Positions 63,183 to 64,000 of a stretch of 64,000 bases of DNA are shown here, piece by piece. Source of the DNA: Parasaccharibacter apium. GTDB lineage: Bacteria > Pseudomonadota > Alphaproteobacteria > Acetobacterales > Acetobacteraceae. A program made the translations under genes and the position numbers. Each line of letters starts with the position of its first letter. Position 1 is the first letter of the stretch. The DNA is taken from contig NZ_MEJG01000001.1 in NCBI RefSeq assembly GCF_002592045.1, positions 124,001-188,000 of the forward strand, written 5' to 3'. The notes under the pieces were generated by a model, which saw only the letters and a program-made list of their open reading frames with translations, had not been told where the DNA came from and did no database searches.

Positions 63183-64000
63183 ATGCGTTTTTCTGTCCTC
63201 TCTCGCTCTTATACTCCTCTGGCAGTGGCCGGGTTAACACTCGCCACCTCCCTTCTTGCAGCCCCTTGCTCTGCTCATGCGGCTGATACTGTCATGCCCG
63301 ACCAATCACACGGGCAAGTTGTGCATCTCTTTTGGAAGAAGGAGGAGATTTACGACCATAACCGCCAGACCGTTACCCTCACAGGTGGGGCGCGTGCCCA
63401 GCGTGGTGATATGACTGTGGATGCAGATACGCTGGTTGGTTATCTCCGCCCCAAACCCCAAAGCGCACAAACTACAGAGAGCGATACGGGGAATATGGAG
63501 CTTTACCGTGTAGAAGCCTTTGGGCATGTCCATATCTATAACCTTGTGGACCAAGGATGGGGGGATCACGGGCTTTATGATGTCGATAAAGGCGTCATGC
63601 TGATGACTGGCAAAGCCATGAAGTTCACAAGCCCACGCCATCTCCTCACCGCACGCGACCTTGTGGAATATTACCCCCATACGCGCGTCTCCATCGGCTG
63701 GGGGGATGCTACTGTCAATACGAGTGACGGCAAACGCATCACCGCCGATATTATGCAAGCTTTTGAACTCACTGATGCCCAGAAGGCGGCTAACCGTGCC
63801 AGCCAAAAGGGGCAGAGTGCTAACAATTCTGACCAACAAGACACAAACCTAGACCGCGCTTACGGTTGGGGGCATGTCATTGTCCGTACCGAGCGACAAA
63901 CTGCCACAGGGGACCGAGGGGTTTATCTAGCTGGGCCGCAACTTGCCCGTATGGTGGGTAATGTGCATGTCACCCAAGGGCAGAACCAAAATAACGGCTC
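63183..64000 (+). CDS. lptA: LPS transport periplasmic protein LptA (partial)
   Basis: The visible 272 codons start with a signal peptide (MRFSVLSRSYTPLAVAGLTLATSLLAAPCSAHA). An OstA/LptA-type beta-jellyroll follows, with the strand VTLTGGARAQRGDMTVDADTLVGYL and later VYLAGPQLARMVGNVHVTQG. The second ATG (63183) has AAGGAGG 5 nt upstream and is preferred to the adjacent ATG at 63180. The gene continues beyond the window. An insert rich in Gln/Ser/Asn near residues 190-220 is unusual for LptA. It bridges LptC and the outer-membrane LptD. Confidence 0.88.
   Translation, partial: MRFSVLSRSYTPLAVAGLTLATSLLAAPCSAHAADTVMPDQSHGQVVHLFWKKEEIYDHNRQTVTLTGGARAQRGDMTVDADTLVGYLRPKPQSAQTTESDTGNMELYRVEAFGHVHIYNLVDQGWGDHGLYDVDKGVMLMTGKAMKFTSPRHLLTARDLVEYYPHTRVSIGWGDATVNTSDGKRITADIMQAFELTDAQKAANRASQKGQSANNSDQQDTNLDRAYGWGHVIVRTERQTATGDRGVYLAGPQLARMVGNVHVTQGQNQNNG

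Overview
The window is a gene-dense stretch of an alphaproteobacterial chromosome, most likely from an acetic acid bacterium (Acetobacteraceae), possibly of the small-genome, sugar- or insect-associated type. The evidence is a class I lysyl-tRNA synthetase, the secB / TimA-like / mltA / smr neighbourhood, GroEL with a GGM tail, gltD-gltB order, a ctaB-linked oxidase remnant and moderately high GC codon use. The genus is inference. I see no rRNA operon, insertion sequence, prophage or CRISPR array, and one tRNA gene. Almost all of it is core or housekeeping sequence.

Layout. 1-11 kb: tail of an unidentified gene, a shortened MprF-type protein directly after class I LysRS, a divergent DinG-type helicase, groSL behind a sigma-32-like promoter, an SDR without its catalytic Tyr, and mtnP. 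11-15.4 kb: hemF behind a promoter overlapped by a perfect 10-9-10 palindrome, then an iron-type ABC importer (binding protein, permease, ATPase) with a Fur-like box. 15.5-21.5 kb: smr, an orphan DNA methyltransferase, mltA with a one-base frameshift, a TimA-like protein, divergent secB, hemD and hemC. 21.6-32 kb: tsaD-gpsA-gpx-murJ, fRMsr, mutS-glnD.

32-42.4 kb: a TonB-dependent siderophore receptor diverges from a PepSY / DUF3325-like / MRJP-yellow-like operon, and the shared 190-bp gap carries two Fur-like boxes. Then thrC, an M16 peptidase, pmbA and a Tim44-like protein. 42.4-45.5 kb: a small CoxF-like gene, ctaB and a degenerate cytochrome oxidase subunit I homologue, then a PmtA-like methyltransferase. 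45.6-52.5 kb: a small membrane protein, gshB, greB, galM, uvrB, an unknown 118-aa protein and an ABC1 kinase-like protein. 52.5-60.4 kb: pepF, gltB, gltD. 60.6-64 kb: tRNA-Leu(CAG), RNase D, and the LPS genes kdsD-lptC-lptA, cut by the window end.

The genes fall into a few processes: iron acquisition (ABC importer, TonB receptor, PepSY operon), heme synthesis (hemC, hemD, hemF, ctaB), envelope building (mprF, murJ, mltA, kdsD, lptC, lptA), glutamate and nitrogen metabolism (gltBD, glnD), redox defence (gshB, gpx, fRMsr) and DNA repair (mutS, uvrB, dinG). No complete new system is evident. The parts most worth a second look are the ligand-less oxidase homologue beside ctaB, the mltA frameshift at a T6 run, the LysRS-MprF pair with a missing catalytic half, the shared Fur-like operators, the hemF operator and the MRJP-like protein in the iron cluster.
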